From: Desulfatitalea tepidiphila
Lineage (GTDB): Bacteria; Desulfobacterota; Desulfobacteria; Desulfobacterales; Desulfosarcinaceae
Length of the DNA: 64,000 bases
Direction of reading: 5' to 3'
NCBI RefSeq assembly: GCF_001293685.1
Contig: NZ_BCAG01000003.1
Location: 930,001-994,000, forward strand
Under the pieces are notes generated by a model. It was given only the letters and a program-made list of their open reading frames with translations, searched no databases and was not told the origin of the DNA. A program made the position numbers and the translations under genes. Position 1 is the first letter of the stretch, and each line of letters starts with the position of its first letter. Positions 35,685-44,688 of this stretch are shown here, piece by piece.

Positions 35685-36701
35685 TTAAATAAGCTCTCTA
35701 TTCACTAACTTTTCAATGGCTTGAATCACTTCTTGCGCCTGTGGCCCCCTCATACAGGCTTCGGTGCCGTTGGGGCATCTCATTGAGCCATGTCGACGAC
35801 AAGGTTTGCATGCAAGATCTTTTTGTTCGATGACGATAGCCTTGTTCTGCCATGGCCCGTAGCCAAATTTTGGCGAAGTGGCGCAAAAAATTACGACTGT
35901 GGGAATCTTGAGAGCCGATGCCATGTGCAGAGCCATGCTGTCATTGCAAACCACCACGCGTGCATGCTGCATCACAAAGGCGGATTCGGATATGGAGCTA
36001 CGACCTGCAAGATTGAGCACTTCAAGGTCTCGTGCGACTCTATCGCATATCTCCTTCTCAGAAGAAGCACCTAAAAGAACCACACTGATTTTTTTCTTCA
36101 GCAAATAACGGGAGACCTCCCGGTATCCCGTCCAATTCCACATTTTGGTTCGCCAGGCACTGCCGGGTACGAGGACGGCGTATTTGCCTGATGGTGGTAA
36201 ATCTTGTTTCCAAGTCGCATCAATTTCGCCTGCTTTTGGCGGATAGAGCCTCATTTGAGCAAATTCTGGGTTGATTCGACACTCTCCTGAAAGAATAGAC
36301 AAATTTCGCAGCACATCGTGCTGGCTGAAATCGCGTGATGTCAAGTGGTGGTACAAGAATTTGCCCTTTGCATCGTGACAGCCGATTCGCAGTGGTATGC
36401 GTGCCATCCATAGCAAAAGAGAGGTGCGGTAGGATCGATGTAGTGAATAGACTCGGTCAAAGGCCATGGATTTGAGCCTGCGGCTCATCCGTATTAAACC
36501 GGAAAGACCGGCATCACCGGCGCGTTTGTTCAGCGGGATAACGCCAGTTAACAGCGGATCCCGGCGTACCAGATCGGCGGCCAATGGCGTGGTCATCATC
36601 CAGAGATCCGCCTTGGGGAATAGGTCTTTGATGGCGGCGATCACAGGCGTCGACAGGATCGTGTCACCGAGAAAGCTGGTCTGTGCGAGTAATATTTTCA
36701 T
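35685..36701 (-). CDS. waaF: LPS heptosyltransferase II-like (GT9)
   Basis: GT9 transferase adding the second heptose of the inner core. MKILLAQTSFLGDTILSTPV is the WaaF start; also MTTPLAADLVRRDP, LHRSYRTSLLLWMARIPLRI, VLVPGSAWRTKMW, the nucleotide-site stretch VVCNDSMALHMASALKIPTV and a C-terminal CKPCRRHGSMRCPNG. 338 residues, normal. ATG 36701 with GAGGTG about 10 nt upstream. Followed by the KdkA-like kinase after 14 nt. Divergent from the glycosyltransferase at 36922. Confidence 0.91.
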   Translation of the reverse strand: MKILLAQTSFLGDTILSTPVIAAIKDLFPKADLWMMTTPLAADLVRRDPLLTGVIPLNKRAGDAGLSGLIRMSRRLKSMAFDRVYSLHRSYRTSLLLWMARIPLRIGCHDAKGKFLYHHLTSRDFSQHDVLRNLSILSGECRINPEFAQMRLYPPKAGEIDATWKQDLPPSGKYAVLVPGSAWRTKMWNWTGYREVSRYLLKKKISVVLLGASSEKEICDRVARDLEVLNLAGRSSISESAFVMQHARVVVCNDSMALHMASALKIPTVVIFCATSPKFGYGPWQNKAIVIEQKDLACKPCRRHGSMRCPNGTEACMRGPQAQEVIQAIEKLVNRELI

Positions 36702-36921
36702 TTAAAAAGACACCTCAAATTCAGGCGATCGCATAATATGGTCGTGTTCACAATAAAAAACCCGCCAAGTTGAGCAATTGAATAATTGCTATCCAGCTTC
36801 AGGTGTGTGAGGTGGTTGCATATACTCATAATTCTGGTTGACAATAATAACGGGAACTGTTTTTTAGCGCCTTTACCGAATTGGTGATTTTTATAACAAT
36901 TACGAACCGATTGGAACAGCG

Positions 36922-37974
36922 TTGTTTAGAATTTGCCACATAAACCTGGCCAAGGGGTTTCGAGGCGGAGAACGGCAGACCGAACTGTTAATCAGAGCGA
37001 TAGGTGCTTTTGAAGATGTCTCTCAGACAGTTATCCTTCGCAAGGATTCGCCGTTGATCGACCGGCTTGATGGCAGTTCTCCAAGGCTTGAACTGCATGT
37101 CGTATCCAAGCCATATATCCGATATGCTTTCTTAATCCGTGATTGCAGCCTCATCCATGCACATGAGGCCAAAGCCGCCCAGTTTGCGTACCTGTCAAGC
37201 AGGCTGTATCGGCGACCTTATTTAATTACCCGACGGGTCCCCAACCCCATTAAGTCCAACCCTCTAAGCAGGCGGATTTATATCAAATCAAATATGGTGG
37301 TGGCATTGTCCGGAGCCATAAGGGATTTGCTTGTGAAATATGACAGTAGGCTGAAGCCAGTGATCATTCCCAGCATGGTCAGCAATCTGCCGTTTGACCC
37401 GGTGTCAAAGGACGAAATCAGGCGTCGCTTTACTGGCAAGTTCCTGGTCGGCCATGCCGGCGCCTTGGTCAATCGTCACAAGGGGCAGCAGTACCTGTTG
37501 GAAGCTGCAAGTATCCTGGAAAATGTCTATCCGAACATCCATTTTCTTTTCTTAGGACAAGGAGAGGACGAGAGCTGGTTGAAAGGCCTGGCAGATGGGT
37601 TGAGCAATGTGACTTTTACAGGATTTATTGAAAACTTAGGCGATTATCTTGCTGCTTTCGACCTCTTTGTATTTCCGTCTCTCCAGGAAGGTCTGGGCTC
37701 GGTCCTTTTGGATGCGATGCAATTCAGATTGCCTATTGTGGCAAGTGATGTAGATGGAATTCCAGATATCATTGAACACGAGAAAACAGGTTTGCTAGTG
37801 CCTCCAAGGGATGGCAAGGCCCTTTCCAGGGCCATCGAGAACCTGTACCTGAGTGGGGATAAGCGCTTGATGTTGTCCGAAAACGCTTATGCAGCAACAG
37901 TGAAATATCATCCGCGAGAGATTGCCGCTCTTTACTTAAGTGCATACAAGCAAATACTCAGCAGGCTGATCTGA
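36922..37974 (+). CDS. Glycosyltransferase family 4 protein
   Basis: GT-B fold transferase for the outer core or O-chain. About 350 residues: N-terminal RICHINLAKGFRGGERQTEL, then the GT4 acceptor/donor part with VGHAGALVNRHKGQQYLLEA, FLGQGEDESWLKGL, and the E-x7-E nucleotide-sugar motif FPSLQEGLGSVLLDAMQFRL. The start is a TTG at 36922 with GGAAC 4-5 nt before it; there is no ATG nearby in frame. First gene of an A+T-richer block of surface-sugar genes. A TTGACA at 36838-36843 lies upstream but without a convincing -10. Sugar specificity unknown. Confidence 0.87.
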   Translation: MFRICHINLAKGFRGGERQTELLIRAIGAFEDVSQTVILRKDSPLIDRLDGSSPRLELHVVSKPYIRYAFLIRDCSLIHAHEAKAAQFAYLSSRLYRRPYLITRRVPNPIKSNPLSRRIYIKSNMVVALSGAIRDLLVKYDSRLKPVIIPSMVSNLPFDPVSKDEIRRRFTGKFLVGHAGALVNRHKGQQYLLEAASILENVYPNIHFLFLGQGEDESWLKGLADGLSNVTFTGFIENLGDYLAAFDLFVFPSLQEGLGSVLLDAMQFRLPIVASDVDGIPDIIEHEKTGLLVPPRDGKALSRAIENLYLSGDKRLMLSENAYAATVKYHPREIAALYLSAYKQILSRLI

Positions 37975-38048
37975 ATCCCCCCTCAGGGGGTTAAACGCGC
38001 ATGTCGATTATCAGAATTTAGAGCAGAACCAAATCGTCAAAGGGTGTT

Positions 38049-39377
38049 ATGATTAAAAATATTCAAGAATTACATCAATTCCTGCCATCCATAAACGGCG
38101 CAAGCCGTTCCAAGAATCATTTTTGTGAAACCATGGGGCTTCTTGGAGTCGCTATCTATGCCTTTTCTTTTCCCTTTTCCAAAGATCTCTGTTACGTTGG
38201 TGAGTGGTTGATGCTTGGCGCTTTCGTCTTATCTCTTCCCCACATCTGGCCCATCATGAAAAACGATCCCTTATGGATCGCCTTTGTGGCATTTCTCATT
38301 TTTATGTTGTTTAAAGCCATTTTAACGTTGGTGGCATATTCAGGTGAGCTGGGTGAGGTCTTGAATGCTATCCGTTGGCGTGCGCGTTTTTTCTGGCTTT
38401 TTATTGTCGCCTGGTGGGTCGGCGGTACGAAAAGCTCTATATTGAGATTAATGGCTTTCGCCCTTGTTGGTTTTTTCATCTTATTGTTAATCGGCTATGA
38501 GCCCCACCTTTTTCAAAAAATAATGAGAGGAATGAGGGTTGGTTTCGGGTTGAATCCCCAACATTTCAGCTTGTTTGCAGCTACAGCGCTCTGTGGATGT
38601 CTTTTTTTTGCAAAGAATTTTTGGGGAACCAGATATCGATACGCAAGAATTGTAATATGGAGCCTGCTGGTCTCGTGGTTATTGGTGCTGATAATTGCAT
38701 CCCAAGTACGTGCCACCTGGATAGCAGTGATCGCTGTCTTGGTTTCATCAGGAACATACGCTCTGTTCGCCGTTCTTTTTAATGAAGCGAAAAAAAGATC
38801 GATGCATATGGTTTTAGGGCTTATTTTTTTGGGAGTGCTTTTGGGGGTGGGATATCATTTTTTTCATGAGCCGTTACATAATAGAGTATATCGTGATTGG
38901 GATTCCGTGAATAACATGATTTCTTCAGGTTTTGAAAATATCGACCCTACGACCTCTTCGGGGATTAGGATGACATTGTGGAAGTGGGCGGTCGATAAAA
39001 TCAAGCAACACCCGATCGTCGGATGGAAAATTGACAACAGCAGCAGGGACTATCTCGGAAAGGAAGGTCTAGACAAACGTGTTGCAAAATTTCATCATGT
39101 GCATAACAGCTACCTGGAAATCTTGTTGAATCAAGGTGTGTTGGGTTTCGCACTGTTTCTATTTTTTCCATGCTATGTAATTTTCTCAGTTTCTTCATGT
39201 TACCGAAGGGAGAAAATCCCGTTTCATTATTACGCCTTTTTCTTAAGTGTCGTCATTCTTTTCAGTATCGTTAACCTGTTCGAGGCCTATTTTACGACTT
39301 GGCTTTTTTGGCCATATTTTTCGGTTTTTTGGGGCGGTTTTTATTCGTTCGCGCTATGGTCTCGGAAAAATCCTTAA
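38049..39377 (+). CDS. O-antigen ligase / polymerase family membrane protein (WaaL/Wzy-like)
   Basis: A 442-residue polytopic membrane protein with about ten hydrophobic helices. The Wzy_C type region shows RATWIAVIAVLVSSGTY, a large periplasmic loop (about 280-365) with GWKIDNSSRDY and the conserved HHVHNSYLEILLNQGVLGFA, the histidine loop typical of O-antigen ligases. It would join O-chain or oligosaccharide to lipid A-core, or polymerise O-units; ligase is favoured by its place in the core locus. Visibly A+T-rich (one sampled 60-base stretch near 38.8 kb is about 37% G+C). ATG 38049 after AAAGGG. Confidence 0.87.
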   Translation: MIKNIQELHQFLPSINGASRSKNHFCETMGLLGVAIYAFSFPFSKDLCYVGEWLMLGAFVLSLPHIWPIMKNDPLWIAFVAFLIFMLFKAILTLVAYSGELGEVLNAIRWRARFFWLFIVAWWVGGTKSSILRLMAFALVGFFILLLIGYEPHLFQKIMRGMRVGFGLNPQHFSLFAATALCGCLFFAKNFWGTRYRYARIVIWSLLVSWLLVLIIASQVRATWIAVIAVLVSSGTYALFAVLFNEAKKRSMHMVLGLIFLGVLLGVGYHFFHEPLHNRVYRDWDSVNNMISSGFENIDPTTSSGIRMTLWKWAVDKIKQHPIVGWKIDNSSRDYLGKEGLDKRVAKFHHVHNSYLEILLNQGVLGFALFLFFPCYVIFSVSSCYRREKIPFHYYAFFLSVVILFSIVNLFEAYFTTWLFWPYFSVFWGGFYSFALWSRKNP

Positions 39378-39391
39378 AACACACTGCCGAA

Positions 39392-40321
39392 ATGACTAAT
39401 TCCGATATCAACTTTTCGATAATCATCCCCTGCTACAATGCCTCCATGTACATAGATAGAGCCATCAACTCAGCATTGGCCCAAAGGATAGGCAACTATG
39501 AGATCATAGTTGTAGATGATGGCTCCACCGATACGACGGATGATATCTTGCACGCATACGTATCCACGAATAAATATCGAATTTCCTCTATTCGTCAAGA
39601 AAACAGAGGGCCTGCCGCTGCACGAAATAGGGGAATATCCGAATCTAAAGGCGAATATCTGCTTTTTCTTGACGCAGACGATGAGTTGTTGCCAGACGCA
39701 TTACAGGCGTTTCAATCAACTCTGTGTGAAGCCAACTTCAAATACGATTTTGTTTATGCCGGGCATTATTCTGTAAATATAGCTGGTAAAACCAAAAAAT
39801 TGTGTCCGGAATCAAGAGAGGTTAAGGGTCCCCGCGAATTTAAGCGGCTCATTGAGGGCAAGGGTGTAAGCCCGACCCATGGTGCTATAGTTATACGCAA
39901 GAGGTGCTTCCAGAAACTGTCTTATCCAGAATCGATTCGATGCAACGAGGATTTTGTTCTGTTTGCGCATTTGTTCGCTTTGTATTCAGGTAGAGCGATA
40001 TCGCGCCCTGTGGTTTTCAAATACAAGCGGGAAGGAAGCTTACGTGGTGACACACAGGCTATTGTCGATGCCGTGACCAAAGCGCCCGCCCTGCTTTTCG
40101 ACCCAACTGTGCTGCCGGATGAGTATTTTAAGTTCAAACCGCTTTATGTCGCCAAAAGATATTTGGAGAAGGCAAGAATCAATTTCAAAAACAGGGAATT
40201 TTCTGAATTTCGCAAAACATATCATCAATCAATAGAGGCTTATCCTCGAACCATCTTTAAACACAGGTTTCTTATTAGATATCTCTACGCTATTGCCTGG
40301 TTGGCTTTAAATCATGGGTAG
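39392..40321 (+). CDS. Glycosyltransferase family 2 protein
   Basis: GT-A fold transferase. MTNSDINFSIIIPCYNASMY begins the domain, with IIVVDDGSTDTTDD, the PAAARNRGISESKGEYLLFL block and the metal-binding DADDE, then a C-terminal region without known domains. The frame is open to 39299 inside the ligase gene, but ATG 39392 fits family N-termini; ATG 39356 is an alternative, and neither has a good ribosome site. Likely adds a sugar to the LPS outer core or O-chain; donor and acceptor unknown. Confidence 0.87.
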   Translation: MTNSDINFSIIIPCYNASMYIDRAINSALAQRIGNYEIIVVDDGSTDTTDDILHAYVSTNKYRISSIRQENRGPAAARNRGISESKGEYLLFLDADDELLPDALQAFQSTLCEANFKYDFVYAGHYSVNIAGKTKKLCPESREVKGPREFKRLIEGKGVSPTHGAIVIRKRCFQKLSYPESIRCNEDFVLFAHLFALYSGRAISRPVVFKYKREGSLRGDTQAIVDAVTKAPALLFDPTVLPDEYFKFKPLYVAKRYLEKARINFKNREFSEFRKTYHQSIEAYPRTIFKHRFLIRYLYAIAWLALNHG

Positions 40322-40350
40322 AGAGTATCTCAAAATAGAAGGCAATGTGC

Positions 40351-41157
40351 ATGGTTGATAAAACACTTCCGATATCTCTGGTAATCATTACCTATAACGA
40401 AGAGAAAAACATACGTCGATGCCTTGAAAGCGCTTTTGGGATGGTTTCGGAGATTGTCATAGTAGATTCCGGTTCTACAGATGGAACAACCCGAATCGCC
40501 TCCGATTACAACGCTCACGTTTATCACAACCCGTGGCCAGGTCATGTAGCTCAGAAAAATATTGCACTATCGAAATGCACCCAGCGATGGGCTTTATCTT
40601 TGGATGCCGATGAGGCCATGTCCATAGCTTTGCGTTTTTCCATTGAAAATTTATTCCGTCGAGGTGAACCGGATCGATCCGGATATTGGATCAATCGGAA
40701 GAATTTTTACCTTGGCGAATGGATAGAGCATGCTTGGTATCCCGAATGGCGCCTTCGAATGGTAAAAACAAACAAAGCCCTTTGGGTGGGATCCGATCCT
40801 CACGATAGATTGTCAGTCAGTGGCCCGACTGCTAAATTAACTGGAGATATTTTGCATTATTCATATGCCGATCTCCAAGATCATATCAGCCGGACCATCA
40901 GCTATGGGCGAATTGGGGCTCATACCCTGGTGAGTCGAGGACAGGATTTTAAATGGTATAAGCTTGTTTTTTCTCCTCTTATCAGGTTTGCTAAAAGCCT
41001 GATATTGAAACAGGCATGGCGGGATGGTTGGCGAGGATGGATTATCGCTTACTCCTCTCTGATAGCCTGTTTTGTAAAGTATGCTCTCGTGTTCGAAGCG
41101 AAATTGAATAGAGAATCCAAAGCTGATGAGGAGGCGGAATGGAAAGCGCCGAAGTAA
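40351..41157 (+). CDS. Glycosyltransferase family 2 protein, WaaE/KdtX-like
   Basis: About 269 residues. PISLVIITYNEEKNIRRCLE, IVIVDSGSTDGTTRIA, the DXD-like SLDADEAMS, and the family block YWINRKNFYLGEWIEHAWYP and WRLRMVKTN resemble WaaE, the inner-core beta-1,4-glucosyltransferase acting on heptose I in Klebsiella and Serratia. Ends with a membrane-associated hydrophobic segment (about 225-250). ATG 40351 has GAAGG 8 nt upstream; ATG 40345 is too close to it. Its end overlaps the sulfotransferase start by 19 nt, showing translational coupling. Confidence 0.88.
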   Translation: MVDKTLPISLVIITYNEEKNIRRCLESAFGMVSEIVIVDSGSTDGTTRIASDYNAHVYHNPWPGHVAQKNIALSKCTQRWALSLDADEAMSIALRFSIENLFRRGEPDRSGYWINRKNFYLGEWIEHAWYPEWRLRMVKTNKALWVGSDPHDRLSVSGPTAKLTGDILHYSYADLQDHISRTISYGRIGAHTLVSRGQDFKWYKLVFSPLIRFAKSLILKQAWRDGWRGWIIAYSSLIACFVKYALVFEAKLNRESKADEEAEWKAPK

Positions 41158-41948
41158 TATCGCTGAAATACCCGCTTGTATTTGTGGTGGGTATCGCCCA
41201 CAGCGGATCGACTTTGTTGGGAAAATTGCTTGACATGCACTCTCAAGTGTTGTGCGTCGGGGAATTGTTGCGCATAAGGGATGCAATAGAAAAGGCTTAT
41301 CCTTGCAGTTGTGGCAAGAAGCTCGAGGATTGCGATTATTGGCACAGACACATTGAATGGATAAAAAATGAGGCCGGCCTGAATTTCAAACACTTTACGC
41401 AAGGACTATATGCGAAATTGTGTGCACTTTCGGGCAAAAACGTCGCTGTCGATCTGTCAAAAACAAGGGTGTTGCGTATGATGGATGGTTTTTTCGTCAA
41501 TAGAATGAAGAGATTTAGAGACGCAGGCTTTATTCTGCTCCTGCGAGATCCCAAAGGGATAAGCGCCTCTGCGATGCGCCGAACAGATAAGTCGCTGGAC
41601 AGATTTTTAAATAGATATCTTAAATGGATGAACAGATTTCAGAAATTGGTTGATAACGAAGGTGACAGGGTGCTTATCCTGAAATACGAGGATTTATGCA
41701 ACACACCTGATCAGGAAATTATGCGTCTTTGTCAATTTATAGGTATAACATTCGAACCAGGAATGATGGCCCCTTCTGACAAAGAACATCATTTTGTTCA
41801 TAGCAGTACCTCAAATTATATGAAAAACTTAAACACCCTGAAAGTCGATAATCGCTGGCAGCATGAGCTCCGAAATGATGATATTGCGAAGATTGACTTC
41901 ATCATTAACAAGGTGAAGTTGTTAAGGCAGGCATACGCAGGTAGTTAA
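41139..41948 (+). CDS. Sulfotransferase family protein
   Basis: About 269 residues of the PAPS-dependent sulfotransferase fold. 5'-phosphosulfate loop FVVGIAHSGSTLLGKLLDMH, a Cys segment YPCSCGKKLEDCDYW common in bacterial members, the 3'-phosphate block FILLLRDPKGISASAM, and KYEDLCNTPDQEIMRLCQFI. ATG 41139 lies inside the end of the waaE-like gene and has a strong GAGGAGG, so they are coupled. Its place among core transferases suggests sulfation of an LPS sugar; the acceptor is not shown by sequence. A sulfate reducer has ready APS, but PAPS synthesis (APS kinase) is not in the window. Confidence 0.88.
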   Translation: MESAEVISLKYPLVFVVGIAHSGSTLLGKLLDMHSQVLCVGELLRIRDAIEKAYPCSCGKKLEDCDYWHRHIEWIKNEAGLNFKHFTQGLYAKLCALSGKNVAVDLSKTRVLRMMDGFFVNRMKRFRDAGFILLLRDPKGISASAMRRTDKSLDRFLNRYLKWMNRFQKLVDNEGDRVLILKYEDLCNTPDQEIMRLCQFIGITFEPGMMAPSDKEHHFVHSSTSNYMKNLNTLKVDNRWQHELRNDDIAKIDFIINKVKLLRQAYAGS

Positions 41949-42021
41949 TCATTTTAAGTGCGTTATGAGATGACATCACTGAAGTAATGAATTTAGGTTG
42001 AAAGAGGGGGGATGACTCGGA

Positions 42022-43146
42022 ATGAGGGTGGCTTTGGTTCATCCGCACTATCGTCCAGACGGTGGTGCGGAGACGGCGGTTGTTCATACTTTAAATGCAC
42101 TGCGACTTAAGGGTGCACAGGTAAGTATCATCTCCAGGCATTGGTCAGAAAAGGACAGAGACAATCAGGTAATAACGTGCAATCCGTTTTATATCGGCAG
42201 ATTATGGCGTGAATTGGGATTCGCCAAGAAAGCAGAAGAAATTGTTTCCACACTGCAAGTCGATATCGTTCAATCTCAAATTAGAATGTCCGGTTGTGAT
42301 ATATATCGCGCAGGTGGAGGGGTGCATCGTGAATGGCTGCGTCAAAGGAACAGGATTTCCGGCCCTTTTAGAAGGTTGTTGACTATATTGAGTGCATATC
42401 ATGGCTACAAATTGCATTCCGAGAAGCAAATCTATTCTGATGAACGGTTGAAGGCGGTCATATGTAATTCACATATGGTGAGCCAAGAGATTAAAATGTA
42501 TTACGGAGTACCTGTTGAAAAGATCCATGTGATTTACAACGCAGTGGATCTCCGAAAATTCGATGCAACCGCCAATAAGGAAAGAGGGCGCAATCTTAGA
42601 GACCAATTGGGAATAGCGGATGATAAAATCGTTTTTCTTTTTGTCGGGTCTGGCTATGAGCGAAAGGGTCTATCCACGCTATTGGAGTGCATGGCGAATA
42701 TGCCGGGCGACTGCATTTTGGTCGTGGTTGGTAAAGAATCGCGTATACGGAAATACTATCGTAGATGCAGGCAGTTGGGCCTTTCTGAAAAGGTTATTTT
42801 CGCAGGAATGCAAAAGGATGTGGTGCCATACTATGCGGCTGCCGATGCCTTTGTTTTGCCAACATTATATGATGCCTTCGCCAATAGTGTTCTGGAAGCC
42901 ATGGCTTCCTCGTTGCCAGTCATCACAAGTTTAAAGTGCGGCGCTGTGGATCTCATCGAGAATGAACGAAATGGTTTTTTATGCGACTCCCTCGATAAAG
43001 AACTTATTATTAAGTACATGCACTTACTGAGAAACCCCGCTATTAGATCAACTGTAGGAGATGCAGGCCGGAAAACTGTTGAAAATTTCACTACAGAAAA
43101 TATGAGCAAACAACTCTATACTCTTTATGAAGAAATATTGGGTTGA
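42022..43146 (+). CDS. Glycosyltransferase family 4 protein, WaaG-like
   Basis: About 374 residues, GT-B fold, resembling WaaG (LPS glucosyltransferase I) in the MRVALVHPHYRPDGGAETAV start, the RAGGGVHREWLRQR segment, VICNSHMVSQEI, HVIYNAVDLRKFD, FLFVGSGYERKGLSTLLECM and the E-x7-E-like block LPTLYDAFANSVLEAMASSL. It would add the first outer-core hexose to heptose II. ATG 42022 follows a purine-rich stretch. The tandem-kinase gene overlaps its last 20 nt, an arrangement like the waaG-waaP pair of enterics and pseudomonads. Confidence 0.88.
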   Translation: MRVALVHPHYRPDGGAETAVVHTLNALRLKGAQVSIISRHWSEKDRDNQVITCNPFYIGRLWRELGFAKKAEEIVSTLQVDIVQSQIRMSGCDIYRAGGGVHREWLRQRNRISGPFRRLLTILSAYHGYKLHSEKQIYSDERLKAVICNSHMVSQEIKMYYGVPVEKIHVIYNAVDLRKFDATANKERGRNLRDQLGIADDKIVFLFVGSGYERKGLSTLLECMANMPGDCILVVVGKESRIRKYYRRCRQLGLSEKVIFAGMQKDVVPYYAAADAFVLPTLYDAFANSVLEAMASSLPVITSLKCGAVDLIENERNGFLCDSLDKELIIKYMHLLRNPAIRSTVGDAGRKTVENFTTENMSKQLYTLYEEILG

Positions 43147-44653
43147 AAATATGCTGCCGGTCAAAAGGCGCGTTGTTATAGCACCCTCATGGAAAGGTAA
43201 CCTTGAAGTCACTGCTTTGTGTGACAATTTAGAATTACAAGTATCGTCTGCCACCGCTGAAGTATTTAAAGATGACGCTGCAGCCAAGGTGGTGGCGACC
43301 GATTTTTTTTCACAGAGACTGATTGTGAAGCAGTACAATCCCAAGAACCTCCTAAAATTGTTGAGCCGAATGCTTAGAAAGTCAAATGCTCTAAAAACAT
43401 GGGAAAACGCAAATTATCTTTTCAATGAGGGCGTTGAAACGATCAGGCCGGTTGCATTGATAGAGGATCGTATCGCAATTTTCAGCATCAAATCTTTTTT
43501 TGTAGGAATATTTATTCCCGGAGACGACGCTAGGACATTTTTCAGGGATAGGAGCAAAACTTCCAGTGAGCGGCGTGACGTAGCGGAAAGAATCATCGAT
43601 TCACTGGTTGCGCTGCACTCAAAGAACATCTTTATAGGCGACACCAAGGACACAAACATCGTAATAGGGCTGGATGAAATTTTTTGGGTGGATCTGGAAG
43701 AATTGAGCCACCCGAGATGGAAATGGCTCCGGCGTAAAAAGATGATCCGCGACTGGCAGGTGTTTTTTTACAATTGGAGAAACGATAACCCCAGTCGGAA
43801 GCTTTTTTACGAGGTAGCAAAAGGTAGATTGGATCGACGGCTTTATTGGGCTCTTGTTAGACAAGTGGCATCTTACAGCAGAAAGAAGTTCAAAATTGAT
43901 GAGGTTCAATCACGATTATCGGGGGCAACCGACAATGCAGACAAAATATTGGCCCAGGTGAGACAGATTGTGCAAGGTTCGATCAATCCCGCCTGGGAAA
44001 AAGTGGAAAGTTCCAATTCCGCCATCGTTGCCCGCAGGGATATAGACGGTGCCTTGTTGTACTGTAAAGTATATCTCCCCAGAAACAATAAGGAAGGGTT
44101 GAAGCGATTGTTCAGGGCGGGGCGGGGAAAACGTGCGGTCAGAAACGAGCAAATGATGCGCGCTGCGGGCTTTTCTGTTCCTGAAACGCTTTACTGGGGG
44201 AGGCAAAAAGTGAGGGAATATACTGTCTCCATAGGCATCGATGGGATCTCGATGATTACTTGGTTGAATCAACACCGCCATGATCCAAAAGCCAAGCGCA
44301 CGGTGTTACGACGATTGGGCGAAGAAGTGGGAGCATTGCATTTGGCGGGATTTGCACACGGCGATCTGAGAATGGGCAATGTGCTGTTGCAAGGGCCACC
44401 CGAAATTCCAGAATTCGTGTTTCTCGATAACGAACGTACATCACATTTTAGAAAGATACCAAAAAGACTGGCCATTCAGAACCTGCGGCAGATCAATACG
44501 GACGCCGTATCCAGGTTGAGCCGAAGCGACCGGTTGCGGATTTTCAGAGCCTATCAGAGCGTGTATGGCGCTTTTAAAAAAAAGGCGGAAAAGAGAATGA
44601 TTGCAGAAATAGAACACCTGACCAGAAAACGGCTTGCCGCCGCGTTAAAATAA
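43127..44653 (+). CDS. Tandem LPS kinase protein: two protein-kinase-like (KdkA/WaaP-type) domains fused
   Basis: A 508-residue protein with two kinase-like halves. N-half (about 30-260): VKQYNP as a lysine strand, catalytic-loop equivalent FIGDTKDTNIVI with Asp172 and Asn177, and VDLEEL as the metal-binding Asp; the usual His before Asp172 is replaced. C-half (about 290-490): LYCKVYLPR strand, RNEQMMRAAGFSVPETLYWG, canonical FAHGDLRMGNVLL with Asp413 and Asn418, then FLDNERTSHF. WaaP-type enzymes phosphorylate core heptoses, and gene order after a waaG-like gene agrees. ATG 43127 overlaps that gene; ATG 43151 is an alternative. Both domains may be active, or the N-half may be degenerate. Confidence 0.87.
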   Translation: MKKYWVENMLPVKRRVVIAPSWKGNLEVTALCDNLELQVSSATAEVFKDDAAAKVVATDFFSQRLIVKQYNPKNLLKLLSRMLRKSNALKTWENANYLFNEGVETIRPVALIEDRIAIFSIKSFFVGIFIPGDDARTFFRDRSKTSSERRDVAERIIDSLVALHSKNIFIGDTKDTNIVIGLDEIFWVDLEELSHPRWKWLRRKKMIRDWQVFFYNWRNDNPSRKLFYEVAKGRLDRRLYWALVRQVASYSRKKFKIDEVQSRLSGATDNADKILAQVRQIVQGSINPAWEKVESSNSAIVARRDIDGALLYCKVYLPRNNKEGLKRLFRAGRGKRAVRNEQMMRAAGFSVPETLYWGRQKVREYTVSIGIDGISMITWLNQHRHDPKAKRTVLRRLGEEVGALHLAGFAHGDLRMGNVLLQGPPEIPEFVFLDNERTSHFRKIPKRLAIQNLRQINTDAVSRLSRSDRLRIFRAYQSVYGAFKKKAEKRMIAEIEHLTRKRLAAALK

Positions 44654-44688
44654 ACTCCGGATCGAAGCCAGAATAGAAACCAAAAGCT

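Noticed and set aside
36702-36921. JUMPstart/ops element or full promoter before the glycosyltransferase block
   Set aside because: No GGCGGTAG ops core; a TTGACA at 36838-36843 lacks a credible -10 at 16-18 nt.
37975-38000. CCCCC-loop-GGGGG hairpin just after the GT4 gene as a terminator
   Set aside because: Only five base pairs, no T-run follows, and the next gene is in the same direction.
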